Positions 25,962 through 33,638 are shown, counted from the stretch's first letter. The stretch is 64,000 bases of DNA from Streptomyces sp. NBC_00190 (GCF_036203305.1 NZ_CP108131.1:4154001-4218000), one strand, 5' to 3'. Notes: a model not told the origin generated them from the sequence alone. A program made the numbers and translations.

Positions 25962-27328
25962 GCGCCCTCGATCCTCCCGGCGGCCGCAAGGCCCTCGCCG
26001 TCTGGGGCATCGGGGTCGCCGTCTACTTCGTGGCGGTGATCTTCCGGACCAGCCTGGGCGTCGCCGGACTCGACGCGGCCGACCGCTTCCACGTCAACGC
26101 CTCGGCGCTGGCGACCTTCTCGCTGCTCCAGCTGCTGGTGTACGCGGGGATGCAGATACCGGTGGGGCTGATGGTCGACCGGCTCGGCACCAAGAAGGTG
26201 CTGACCCTGGGCGCGGTGCTCTTCACCGTCGGCCAGCTCGGCTTCGCGCTCTCGCCCTCGTACGACATGGCACTGGCCGCGCGGGCCCTGCTCGGCTGCG
26301 GCGACGCCATGACCTTCATCTCGGTGCTGCGGCTCGGCACCCGGTGGTTCCCGGCCCGGCGCGGGCCGTTGATGGCGCAACTGGCCGGGCTGGTGGGCAT
26401 GGCGGGCAACCTCGTCTCCACGCTGGTGCTGGCGCCCGTCCTGCACGGGGCGGGCTGGGTGGCCGCCTTCGCGGGGAGCGCGGTGGCGGGTCTGGTCGTC
26501 CTGGTCCCGCTGGTGCTGTTCCTGCGGGACCACCCGGAGGGCCACGGGCCGCCTCCCCCGACGCGCGCTGCGGGGGCTCCCGGAGGGTTCGTACGCCGCC
26601 AGATACGCGAATCGTGGAGCGAACCGGGCACCCGGCTCGGCCTGTGGGTGCACTTCACCACGCAGTTCCCGGCGATGGTGTTCCTGCTGCTCTGGGGAAT
26701 GCCGTTCCTCGTCGAGGCGCAGGGGCTGTCGCGGACCACCGCGGGCGGGCTGCTGACGCTGGTGGTCGCCTCGAACATGGCGCTCGGCCTGGTCTACGGA
26801 CAGGTCGTCGGCCGCCGGCAGTCCGCGCGGATACCGCTGGCCCTGGGCACGATCGGCCTGACGGCCCTGCTCTGGGCGTCGGTCCTGGTCTACCCGGGCG
26901 ACCGGGCGCCGATGTGGCTGCTGGTCACCCTGTGCCTGGTACTGGGCTCCTGCGGCCCGGCGTCGATGATCGGCTTCGACTTCGCCCGGCCCGCCAACCC
27001 GGCGGAGCGCCAGGGCACCGCCTCCGGGATCACGAACATGGGCGGCTTCATCGCCTCGATGACCACCCTGCTGGCGGTGGGCGTCCTGCTCGACGCCACC
27101 GGGGACGATTACCGCCTGGCCTTCTCGACGGTGTTCGTCCTGGAGGCGTTCGGCATCGCGCAGATCCTGCGCCTGCGGGGCCCGGCCCTGGCGCGCGAAC
27201 GCGAGCGGCGACCGGCCGCCCCGGTCACGGAACCGGTCACGGAGCCGGTCACCCGACCGGTTCCGGAACCGGTGCCGGGCGTCCCTGCGTGTCCCCTCCC
27301 GGAATCAGGGGGCCGCACGGCACGGTAG
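25958..27328 (+). CDS. MFS transporter, nitrate/sugar-acid (ACS) type
   Basis: Major facilitator of 456 residues with 12 predicted helices. The loop 2-3 motif reads GLMVDRLGTKKVLTLGAVLF. It is coupled to a GntR/FCD regulator that presumably senses the transported substrate, perhaps an organic or sugar acid. The central loop contains PPPPTRAAGAPGG, encoded by a GC palindrome. The C-terminal tail has tandem PVTEP/PVPEP repeats of unknown use. Confidence 0.9.
   Translation: MSALDPPGGRKALAVWGIGVAVYFVAVIFRTSLGVAGLDAADRFHVNASALATFSLLQLLVYAGMQIPVGLMVDRLGTKKVLTLGAVLFTVGQLGFALSPSYDMALAARALLGCGDAMTFISVLRLGTRWFPARRGPLMAQLAGLVGMAGNLVSTLVLAPVLHGAGWVAAFAGSAVAGLVVLVPLVLFLRDHPEGHGPPPPTRAAGAPGGFVRRQIRESWSEPGTRLGLWVHFTTQFPAMVFLLLWGMPFLVEAQGLSRTTAGGLLTLVVASNMALGLVYGQVVGRRQSARIPLALGTIGLTALLWASVLVYPGDRAPMWLLVTLCLVLGSCGPASMIGFDFARPANPAERQGTASGITNMGGFIASMTTLLAVGVLLDATGDDYRLAFSTVFVLEAFGIAQILRLRGPALARERERRPAAPVTEPVTEPVTRPVPEPVPGVPACPLPESGGRTAR
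26552..26587. repeat. GC palindrome inside MFS gene central loop
   Basis: CTCCCCCGACGCGCG followed by CTGCGGGGGCTCCCGG forms a hairpin (CCCCCGacgcgcgctgCGGGGG). It encodes a flexible Pro/Ala/Gly loop between helices 6 and 7. It resembles the other dispersed hairpins in the window but with lower similarity. Confidence 0.4.
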
Positions 27329-27375
27329 CGCCGTCCCGTCGGGGGAGCGGGCACCGTGGAGGAGGGATCCGGGGG

Positions 27376-28356
27376 ATGTGGGCCAAGCTGTCCGCGGACA
27401 TGGTCGCGCCGAAGGAGAGGTTCGACTGGTACAACGACGTGGTCGCCAGCTCGCTGGTGCCGGTCAGCCTCACGAGCGACCAGTCGGCGGACTTCCGGTG
27501 CGAGGCATCGGTGCTGGACCTGGGCGCGGCCCAGGTCTCCGCCCACACGTACGGGCAGCTGCGCTCGCGCCGCACCTCCGCGCTCATCCGGCGCTCGGAC
27601 CCGGAGCAGTTCCAGCTCGGGCTGATGGTCCGCGGCGGTATGTGGATGTCCCAGCATGGCGGCGGCGACGCGCTGGTCGGGCCCGGCGACATGATCCTGT
27701 GGGACACCTCGAAGCAGTGGGAGGCCGCGACCCGGGCCGGGGACGCCACGATGGAAGCGGTCATCCTGCAGATGCCGAGGGACGCGCTGCCGCTGCGGGC
27801 GGGCCGCGTCGACGGGCTGTTCGGCCGCCGCATCGGCGGGGAGAGCGGCATGGGGGCCGTCCTCGCGCGGTTCATGTCCTCGCTCCGCCCGCACGGCGCC
27901 GAATGCGCGCCGCAGGAGCTGCGCGGGCTGGGATCGGTGGCGGTCGATCTGGCGGCAGCCGTCCTCGCCCAGCGCGTCGACGCCTACGGCGAACTCCCCG
28001 CCGAGGCCCGGGCCTGCGCCCTGCGCGAGCGGATCGACGCCTTCATCGAGCACAACCTGGGGGATCCGGCGCTCACCCCGGGCCTGATCGCCGCCGCCCA
28101 CGGCATCTCCGTACGCGCCCTGCACCTGCTGTTCCGCGATCAGCCGCAGAGCGTCGCGGCGACCGTCCGCCACCGGCGTCTGGAGCGCTGCCGCAGCGAT
28201 CTGGCCCGACCCGAGCTGGCCGCCCGGTCCGTCCGCGACATCGCCGCCCGCTGGTGCTTCTCCAGTGCTCCGGTCTTCGGCCGTTCCTTCCGCGAGGCGT
28301 ACGGGACCAGCCCCGGCGCGTTCCGCCGGGAAGCCGCCCGGGCGCCCGGGCGGTGA
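27376..28356 (+). CDS. AraC-family regulator
   Basis: Regulator of 326 residues. The N-terminal half is an AraC-binding-like cupin (FQLGLMVRGGMWMSQHGG, LVGPGDMILWDTS), the form seen in feaR-like regulators. The C-terminal AraC helix-turn-helix pair is at about 215-315 (ITPGLIAAAHGIS-like segment HGISVRALHLLF, RDIAARWCFSSAPVFGRSFR). The ATG follows GGAGGAGGGA. The target is unknown; it sits alone between the MFS gene and a convergent mycothiol-type enzyme. Confidence 0.9.
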   Translation: MWAKLSADMVAPKERFDWYNDVVASSLVPVSLTSDQSADFRCEASVLDLGAAQVSAHTYGQLRSRRTSALIRRSDPEQFQLGLMVRGGMWMSQHGGGDALVGPGDMILWDTSKQWEAATRAGDATMEAVILQMPRDALPLRAGRVDGLFGRRIGGESGMGAVLARFMSSLRPHGAECAPQELRGLGSVAVDLAAAVLAQRVDAYGELPAEARACALRERIDAFIEHNLGDPALTPGLIAAAHGISVRALHLLFRDQPQSVAATVRHRRLERCRSDLARPELAARSVRDIAARWCFSSAPVFGRSFREAYGTSPGAFRREAARAPGR

Positions 28357-28368
28357 CGCGGGCGGCGG

Positions 28369-29193
28369 CTACGGGGTGACGGCGAAGTTGGCCAGGATGG
28401 CGCCCGCGAGCTCCGCGTCGCCCTCGACCTTCACCCGGTCCGCGACGGATTGCGCCCGGACCCGGCCCGCGGCGAGGCGGACGTACGTCTCCCAGTCCAG
28501 GGTCAGGGTCACCGCGGGGCCCAACGACGGCGACTTGTCCACCGTCCCCCGCCCCTCCGCGTCGACCCGGACCGTCCGCAGGAACTCGACCGGCCCGTGC
28601 ACGTCGATCACCACGGCCGAGTTCGCCGGCGCGCCGGCCAGCTTCGCGACCACCTTGGGCAGCCCGGCCAGGAGGATGTCCCGCGCCACGAACGCCCCCG
28701 GGGAGTCCCAGTTCCCGGGCACGCCCAGCGCCGTCCGCAGGTCCTGCTCGTGGATCCACACGTCGAACGCCCGCAGCCGCAGGGCGAATTCCAGCGTCAC
28801 CTGGTCACCCAGCGGCCCCCGCACCATCGTGGCCGGATCCCGCTTCTCGTTCCGCAGCTGCCGCGAGCGCCGGATGACCGTGTACTCGAGCTCCGAGGTC
28901 ATCTCCGGCGCGGTGTGGTGGCGCCGTACGTCGACCTGCACCTCCATGTACCGGCTGAACTCGTCCACCACGTGCCGCAGGTCCCTGGCCACGGTGTGGA
29001 TCGGCCGCGGGTCTCCGAGCTGCTCGCATTCGATGCCGATGATGTGCGACACGACGTCGCGGACCGACCAGCCCGGGCAGGGCGTCGCCCGGTTCCACTC
29101 GCCCTCCGTCAGCGGGAGGACCAACTCTGATATCGCCTCGATGGAGTGCGTCCACGCGTCGGCATAGGGCTGAAGGCTGGGATGGACGGTCAA
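28369..29193 (-). CDS. Maleylpyruvate isomerase/DinB-like mycothiol-dependent enzyme
   Basis: Protein of 274 residues with a DinB/MDMPI four-helix domain at about 10-180. Metal-type histidines appear in DVVSHIIGIECEQLGDP and RAFDVWIHEQDLRTALG. The C-terminal ~90 residues form the SCP2-like MDMPI C-terminal domain. Members use mycothiol or act in detoxification. The start is a TTG at 29191-29193, five bases behind GAGGGG; no better start exists in frame. Confidence 0.88.
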   Translation of the reverse strand: MTVHPSLQPYADAWTHSIEAISELVLPLTEGEWNRATPCPGWSVRDVVSHIIGIECEQLGDPRPIHTVARDLRHVVDEFSRYMEVQVDVRRHHTAPEMTSELEYTVIRRSRQLRNEKRDPATMVRGPLGDQVTLEFALRLRAFDVWIHEQDLRTALGVPGNWDSPGAFVARDILLAGLPKVVAKLAGAPANSAVVIDVHGPVEFLRTVRVDAEGRGTVDKSPSLGPAVTLTLDWETYVRLAAGRVRAQSVADRVKVEGDAELAGAILANFAVTP

Positions 29194-29349
29194 CGGGACC
29201 CCTCGCGGTGCTGTTCAGTGGCGCGTTCTGGAAGCTTGGGACATCAGACTCGGTTTCCAAAACTACGCTGCCGGTGAGCGCCCCGGCAGTGCTTTCGTGT
29301 GACGATCGTGGGCCCGAGTTGACAGCTTGAACGCCAGGACGGTGGTAAT

Positions 29350-30129
29350 GTGCGCGCCTCGCTAATCCAAATCGCGGTGAATGAGGGCGAGTCGGTATCT
29401 TCCCGGCGTGCCCGAGCAGCCGATCTCGTACGGGAGCAGTCCGCCTCCGATCTCGTCGTCCTGCCCGAACTGTGGACGGTCGGGGCCTTCGCCTACGAGC
29501 AGTTCGAGACCGAGGCGGAACCGCTGGACGGACCGACCTTCGAGGCCATGTCGAAGGCGGCCGCCGACGCCGGGGTCTGGCTGCACGCGGGCTCGGTCGT
29601 GGAGCGCGCCGGCGACGGCTCCCTCTACAACACCACCCTCGTCCTCTCCCCGGAGGGCGAGCTGGCCGCCACCTACCGGAAGATCCACCGGTTCGGCTTC
29701 GACCAGGGCGAGGCCGTGCTCATGTCGGCGGGCGAGTCCCTGACCACGGTGGAGCTGCCTGAGCAGACCCTCGGCATCGCCACCTGCTACGACCTCCGCT
29801 TCCCCGAGCTGTTCCGCGGTCTGGTCGACGCCGGGGCCACCACCATGGTCGTCGCGGCCGGCTGGCCCGCGCGGCGCCGCGCGCACTGGACGCTGCTCAG
29901 CCGGGCGCGCGCGGTGGAGGACCAGTCGTACGTGCTGGCCTGCGGGCTGGCCGGCACCCACGCGGGCGTCGAACAGGCCGGACACAGCCTGGTGGTCGAC
30001 CCGTGGGGAGAGGTCCTGGCGGAGGCGGGCCCCGGTGAGGACGTCCTCACGGTCGACCTCGACCCGGCCAAGGTCCGCGACACCCGCACCCAGTTTCCGG
30101 CCCTCAAGGACCGCCGCCTGGGCCTCTAG
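29350..30129 (+). CDS. Carbon-nitrogen hydrolase (omega-amidase/nitrilase family)
   Basis: Amidase of 259 residues with the Glu-Lys-Cys triad of the family: Glu in LVVLPELWTVG (about residue 41), Lys in TYRKIHRFGFDQGE (about 113) and Cys in LGIATCYDLRFPEL (about 147). It resembles omega-amidase/NIT2-like enzymes. The GTG at 29350 has no ribosome site. A TTGACA lies at about 29319-29324 with GGTAAT immediately before the GTG, so either the promoter is unusual or the start is slightly downstream. The 3' end lies in a 21-bp tandem duplication. Confidence 0.88.
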   Translation: MRASLIQIAVNEGESVSSRRARAADLVREQSASDLVVLPELWTVGAFAYEQFETEAEPLDGPTFEAMSKAAADAGVWLHAGSVVERAGDGSLYNTTLVLSPEGELAATYRKIHRFGFDQGEAVLMSAGESLTTVELPEQTLGIATCYDLRFPELFRGLVDAGATTMVVAAGWPARRRAHWTLLSRARAVEDQSYVLACGLAGTHAGVEQAGHSLVVDPWGEVLAEAGPGEDVLTVDLDPAKVRDTRTQFPALKDRRLGL

Positions 30130-30151
30130 TACCGCCGCCCGGGCCTCTGGC
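30110..30151. repeat. 21-bp tandem duplication at the end of the amidase gene
   Basis: ACCGCCGCCTGGGCCTCT at 30110-30127 is repeated with one mismatch at 30131-30148. The first copy contains the last codons and leads into the TAG stop. Confidence 0.7.
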
Positions 30152-30173
30152 GGGTACGACTACCCTCGCGGAC

Positions 30174-30494
30174 ATGACAACGGCAGCGGGCGCGGCGGAG
30201 GCCGATCAGGCGCGGACGCAGGTGCATCCCGTCCAGCGGGCGATCGCCAGCGCCGCGCTGCTGCTGGGCTGCCTCGCGACGGTCTGGAGCCTGGGCGTGG
30301 GCACCGCGGGCGCGTTCGTCGTCCCCCTCCTCGCCCTCACCGCCCCCGTCCTCGTGCGGAGCGGCGTCGGGTTCCGGCGTCTCTGCACCTGTCACGAATC
30401 GCGTGCAACCGTGCAAGCGGCCGCGTTCGGGGTACAACACGCCCTGCAACGCGCGGGTGCAACAGGCATCTGTTGCGGCCCTGACCTGCGATAA
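30174..30494 (+). pseudogene. 5' part of a split small membrane-protein gene
   Basis: The first ~70 residues (HPVQRAIASAALLLGCLATV, VVPLLALTAPVLVRSGVGFR) are a normal Streptomyces-like membrane protein start. They align by pattern with the N-terminal half of the intact protein at 31009-31401. After about 30385 the composition changes abruptly (TGCAAC repeats) and the frame runs on without homologous character to 30494. The matching 3' half appears at 33350-33553. I read it as a gene broken by insertion or rearrangement. A -10-like TACCCT lies 7 bp before the ATG. Confidence 0.55.
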
Positions 30495-30540
30495 CACCCC
30501 GCGTTCCCATCGTGAGCGCCGTGTTGCACCTCGCGTTGCA
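30404..30540. repeat. Cluster of TGCAAC/GTTGCA short repeats (iteron-like set A)
   Basis: Exact TGCAAC occurs at 30404, 30445 and 30458, and the complement GTTGCA at 30523 and 30535, with degenerate copies at 30412, 30433 and 30472. The extended form is GGTGCAAC(A/G)C. No convincing gene covers the area. Such mixed-orientation repeats are typical of replication or partition origins, or of multi-site regulator regions. Confidence 0.55.
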
Positions 30541-30661
30541 CCCTCGGGTTCCAGCTGCTCACCCAGCCTCTGGCCGCGCGGCCCGGCGGGCATACGCGAT
30601 CCATCGGGGGGCCGACTGGCGTAGGCCCCTCCTGAACAACCAGCCGCGGCTGTGCCCGACC

Positions 30662-30808
30662 GTGTCACGCTGATGGTCCGTGAGTGTGACACCTGCTGTC
30701 ACGCTCCCTCGGGGGAGTGTCACGCCGCCTGGAATCCGTCCCTGTATGTCCGTTTCTCGGAACCTGGAGGAGTCTCCAGGCCCGGTTTCGCCGGCGGAGC
30801 GTGACACA
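30662..30808. repeat. Cluster of GTGTCACGC repeats (iteron-like set B)
   Basis: Five copies in 147 bp: 30662-30670, 30684-30693 (reverse), 30696-30704, 30717-30726 and 30799-30808 (reverse). The shared core is TGTCACGC, with one copy reading TGTCACAC. An additional TGTCACG lies at 30390. This is another candidate iteron or multi-operator array. Confidence 0.6.
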
Positions 30809-30970
30809 TAAAAGTTGATCTCCCGCGCGCCTACGAGCACCACGGAACGTAGTCGCGAAGGCGGTTTCGGTCGGAGTGGTCCCGGGCCCCGTGGCCCGGC
30901 GATCGCGCGCTGACCTGCTGTCCAGCTGGCCGGTGCACCCGCTGACGTAGCACGCCCCCGGATCCGGTAG

Positions 30971-30986
30971 CTTGAACGCGTTCAAG
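30971..30986. promoter_or_regulatory. Perfect 16-bp palindrome CTTGAACGCGTTCAAG
   Basis: It overlaps the end of a -10-like TAGCTT (30968-30973) and lies 22 bp before the ATG of the small membrane-protein gene. Position and perfect symmetry indicate a repressor operator; TetR- or MarR-type sites look like this. Confidence 0.65.
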
Positions 30987-31008
30987 TCATCGGGTCCGGG
31001 GGTTGGTC

Positions 31009-31401
31009 ATGCAGGCCGCTGCGCGAGCGAGTATTCATCCATGGCAGTTCGGCCTCGTGCTGTGCGCCGTGGTCACCCCCCTACCGGTGCTGATCGTGTG
31101 GTTCGCGGGTTTCGGCATCCCGGCGCTCGCCTTCGCGACCGCCGCGGTGGTCTCCGTGCCGTTGTTCCTGTACGCCCGGCCGTCCGGCTTCGTCTACGTC
31201 GCGGGCACCATCGCGGCGCTGCTGGTGCTGTGGTCGTTCATCGGCGCCATGGCCGGGATGTTCCTGTTCTTTCCCTCGGCGCTGCAGCTCCTGCTGGCCA
31301 CCGGGGCGGACCCGCGCGAACGCCCGACCGCCGCCAAGGTGATGGCCGGTGCCGGACTCCTGCTGTCGGCGGCGGTCGTGGTGCAGTCGTTGAGGCGCTG
31401 A
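31009..31401 (+). CDS. Small membrane protein, intact paralogue of the split gene
   Basis: Protein of 130 residues with four hydrophobic helices. The end reads AGMFLFFPSALQLLLATGAD followed by PRERPTAAKVMAG. The piece at 33350-33553 has IGMFLMIPSAVLLLLARGAD then PRRHPVGARVRAG, clearly the same family. The ATG at 31009 follows GGGGGTTGG; a TTG two codons earlier is also possible. Function unknown. Confidence 0.7.
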   Translation: MQAAARASIHPWQFGLVLCAVVTPLPVLIVWFAGFGIPALAFATAAVVSVPLFLYARPSGFVYVAGTIAALLVLWSFIGAMAGMFLFFPSALQLLLATGADPRERPTAAKVMAGAGLLLSAAVVVQSLRR

Positions 31402-31510
31402 GCGCTCCCAGGGCGTGTCCGGCTAGCGGGTGCGCGGCTGGTTGAAGCGGAGCATGTTGCCGGCGGGCTCCGCCTACTGTGACGTCGTACTCCGCTTCTA
31501 TGCTCCTGCG

Positions 31511-32248
31511 ATGACGTCTTACGAAGGCACGCATCCCACCGTTCTCGTCCGGGTGGGCAAGCTCCACGCCCAGATCGACGAGCAGCTCGCACCAGCTATC
31601 CAGGCGATCTGGGAGTGTGGCATCGACACGTTCACCTGCTGCCAGGACTTGGCCGAGAGCAACGCGGATTGGCCAGCGAAGTTACCGCACATGGCGGAGT
31701 GGGTGGAGTCCCGCCGCGGCTGGATGCTCATCGACTTCCCGGTCGACAGCGGACTCTCCTTCCTCTCGGCCGTAGCAAATGCCGGACCGCGGGATGCCTT
31801 CTACGTGCGGATGACGCACTGGGCCGCCCCCGACGCCTGGGACGTGAAGATCAAGCCGATGGACGCGGCAATGTTTCAGGGCGACCAGCCGTCGGAGTTC
31901 GCCCTGCGCCTCCTGCAGGTCAGCTTCCCTGCCTACGATCTGCCAGAACTGACCCGGCGCCTCCGGGCGTGCTGCACGGCCGGGCACGCCGTGCAGCAGA
32001 CAGCAGTTGCACCCGGGGCGGCTACGCGTTCACGGGCGCTGCCACCGACGTGCTGCTCGCGGCGGCCGGCCCCGGGAACGCTCCTACGGGCTGCCCGCCT
32101 GCGGCTTCCTAGCAACGGCGGCATGGCTTGTTCTGGAGAACCAGAACAAGCCGGTTCACCTGGTGCTACCGGCCGCCGTTCTCGCTCAACGCCGGACCGC
32201 GGGGTTCGCCTGCTGGTTGTTCTGCTGCCCCAGAACAAGCCGGTTTAG
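31511..32248 (+). CDS. Hypothetical protein with probable aberrant C-terminal tail
   Basis: The first ~155 residues form a coherent soluble protein (VRVGKLHAQIDEQLAPAIQA, GIDTFTCCQDLAESN, GWMLIDFPVDSGLSFLSAVA, VSFPAYDLPELTRRLRAC). I recall unnamed proteins of this kind in Streptomyces, often near mobile regions. After about residue 156 the sequence becomes Arg/Pro/Ser-rich and runs through the double-hairpin repeats to a stop inside the second copy. The tail is therefore probably an accident of rearrangement. TATGCT lies 6 bp before the ATG, suggesting a leaderless mRNA. Confidence 0.6.
   Translation: MTSYEGTHPTVLVRVGKLHAQIDEQLAPAIQAIWECGIDTFTCCQDLAESNADWPAKLPHMAEWVESRRGWMLIDFPVDSGLSFLSAVANAGPRDAFYVRMTHWAAPDAWDVKIKPMDAAMFQGDQPSEFALRLLQVSFPAYDLPELTRRLRACCTAGHAVQQTAVAPGAATRSRALPPTCCSRRPAPGTLLRAARLRLPSNGGMACSGEPEQAGSPGATGRRSRSTPDRGVRLLVVLLPQNKPV
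32125..32173. repeat. Double-hairpin repeat, copy 1
   Basis: A perfect 12-bp hairpin GGCTTGTTCTGG-AGAA-CCAGAACAAGCC (32125-32152) is followed by a second one, GCCGGT-N12-ACCGGC (32150-32173). The 33 bp at 32141-32173 are repeated at 32230-32262 with three mismatches. Confidence 0.75.
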
Positions 32249-32262
32249 CTAGTGCTACCGGC
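32217..32262. repeat. Double-hairpin repeat, copy 2
   Basis: TTGTTCTG (32217-32224) pairs with CAGAACAA (32231-32238), and GCCGGT (32239-32244) with ACCGGC (32257-32262). It repeats copy 1, including the second hairpin. The stop codon of the 31511 gene lies inside it. Confidence 0.75.
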
Positions 32263-32283
32263 TTGATCGCGGGTACGAAGAAA

Positions 32284-32306
32284 GCGCTGCACCTGGGGTG
32301 CAGCGC
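32284..32306 (-). terminator. Terminator of the winged-helix gene
   Basis: Perfect 10-bp arms GCGCTGCACC and GGTGCAGCGC with a 3-nt loop. On the minus strand the hairpin is followed by TTTCTTCG. It is about 60 bp behind the stop of the 32368-32787 gene. Confidence 0.8.
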
Positions 32307-32367
32307 CTTGGCGGCTTCGCGGGGTCGGGAGGCCGCTGGAGGGCCTGTCGTGGCCCTCGGTGGGGTG

Positions 32368-32787
32368 TCAGCCGGCGGCGGCGAGGTTGGCCACCTGGGC
32401 GGCGTACCGGGCCCGTCGCTGCTCGGTGAAGCGCTCGGGTTCGGCGGCCTTGATCTCCGGGATCGGCATGACGGGGGAGGAGGCTTTGCCGCCGGTAAGC
32501 AGCGGGTGGAGTTGGTAGAGGCCGTCTTCCAGGCTCCAGGCGAGTCCGCACTCGCGCAGCTCCTTGAAGCCGCGGTTCACGGTGGGCTTGCTGGCGCCCA
32601 GCTCGGCGCACATCTCGTTCTGGCTGATCGCGGCGGTGCCGGTCTCTGGGTCGCTCAGGTACATCAGCTCGTCCAGGACGCGGCGGCCGGCGGTGGTGAT
32701 GTCGACCAGGGCCAGGAGGCGCAGAACAGCACGGGGGATCTCGACGGGTGCCTCTGTGGGAGGGCTGGGGACGTAAGAGCTGCTCAC
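32368..32787 (-). CDS. Winged-helix protein, possible plasmid replication/copy-control protein
   Basis: Protein of 139 residues from a GTG. The helix-turn-helix is at about 50-85 (ISQNEMCAELGASKPTVNRG) and is followed by LRECGLAWSLEDGLYQLHPL, the wing plus the 'produces-own-protein' ending typical of RepL-like and MarR-like winged helices. The gene lies directly downstream of a RepL-like pseudogene. A role in replication control of a former plasmid is an inference. Confidence 0.6.
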   Translation of the reverse strand: MSSSYVPSPPTEAPVEIPRAVLRLLALVDITTAGRRVLDELMYLSDPETGTAAISQNEMCAELGASKPTVNRGFKELRECGLAWSLEDGLYQLHPLLTGGKASSPVMPIPEIKAAEPERFTEQRRARYAAQVANLAAAG

Positions 32788-32846
32788 GGAGCCTCACCAC
32801 TTCCGATCAGGTCGACGCTGCAACAACGAGGATATGCCGCGCGAGA

Positions 32847-33345
32847 TCACGCGCTCGCCTTGCGCACGGGGCGCCGCTGCCGGAGCGTGACGACCTTCTC
32901 CTTGCGACGGGCGGCCTCGGCGGCCTTCTTCTCCGCCTCTCGGGCCTGGCGCCACTCGGCGGGGTAGTCGGCGTGCGGGATGACACAGGCCGGGCCCTCG
33001 GCGGTATTCCAGAGCTTCTGCCACTTCTCCTGCTCGCCGGAGGTGCCGGCCATCGTCAGCCACGGGTTCAGCTGGAGGACGCCGCGCTTGGCGGTGCGCA
33101 TCCAGCCGACGTGGGCGAAGAACTGCGACGAACCTGTCGGCGGCCTCCGTGAACGAGGCCTGGTCGTCGGCGCGGTTCGCGTTCTGCAGCGACACCAGCT
33201 TGCACCAGACCTGGAACCAGGAACCGGGCATCTTGAGGCTGCCGAGTACGTCCATCAGCAGCCGGGCGTCCAGCACGTAGCCGCTGACCTCGGCGCTCGC
33301 GGCGAACTCGCGGCCCTGGATCTTCTCCACGCCCAGGATCAAGCC
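32847..33345 (-). pseudogene. RepL-like replication gene, frameshifted and truncated
   Basis: Two reading frames join to one protein. The first (about 33345-33125) reads KIQGREFAASAEVSGYVLDA and SWFQVWCKLVSLQNANRADD. The second (about 33122-32847) reads FFAHVGWMRTAKRGVLQLNP and EQEKWQKLWNTAEGPACVI. The switch is a single-base excess near 33122. The RGVLQLNPWL segment resembles the end of RepL-type initiator domains. No proper start is seen because the upstream end meets the foreign membrane-protein piece near 33350. It is a decayed gene. Confidence 0.55.
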
Positions 33346-33349
33346 GCCC

Positions 33350-33553
33350 TTGCCGTCCGCCGGCCTCGTCCTCTTCCTCATCGGCATGTTCCTGATGATC
33401 CCGTCGGCCGTGCTGTTGCTGCTGGCCCGCGGCGCCGACCCCCGCCGCCACCCGGTGGGGGCCCGGGTTCGGGCCGGCATCGCGGGCGTGATCGGCCTGT
33501 GCGCGGCCCCGGGGTTGGTCTACGGCATCGTCGCGGTGGCCTCTCAGTCCTGA
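33350..33553 (+). pseudogene. 3' part of the split small membrane-protein gene
   Basis: The 67 codons encode SAGLVLFLIGMFLMIPSAVL followed by a second hydrophobic helix and end normally. They match the C-terminal half of the intact paralogue at 31009-31401. The only start is a TTG at the junction without a ribosome site. It is the likely continuation of the 30174 fragment, with roughly ten codons lost. Confidence 0.55.
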
Positions 33554-33638
33554 GGGTCCTAAGGGCTCCCGATTGCCAGTACTTTGTCCCTTACGAGGCA
33601 TTTCGTGCGCTGATCCGTGCCCGCGATAGGTTGCCGTC

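Larger units (their letters stand above)
30495..31008. other. Non-coding region with short repeats and a palindromic operator
   Basis: This stretch holds the last two TGCAAC-type repeats, the TGTCACGC repeat cluster, a 7-bp hairpin CCTGGAG-N4-CTCCAGG at 30763-30780, and the palindrome upstream of the next gene. I see no gene in it. Confidence 0.6.

Noticed and set aside
29319..29349. TTGACA with GGTAAT as a standard promoter for the amidase
   Set aside because: The -35 is perfect but the -10 would touch the start codon and the spacing is 18-19 bp. I mention it with the gene but do not list it as a promoter.
30404..30808. CRISPR array
   Set aside because: The repeats are only 6-9 bp, irregularly spaced and in both orientations, and no cas genes are present.
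31003..31008. TTG start two codons upstream of the small membrane protein
   Set aside because: The ATG at 31009 has comparable spacing to the G-rich ribosome site and is the better start codon.
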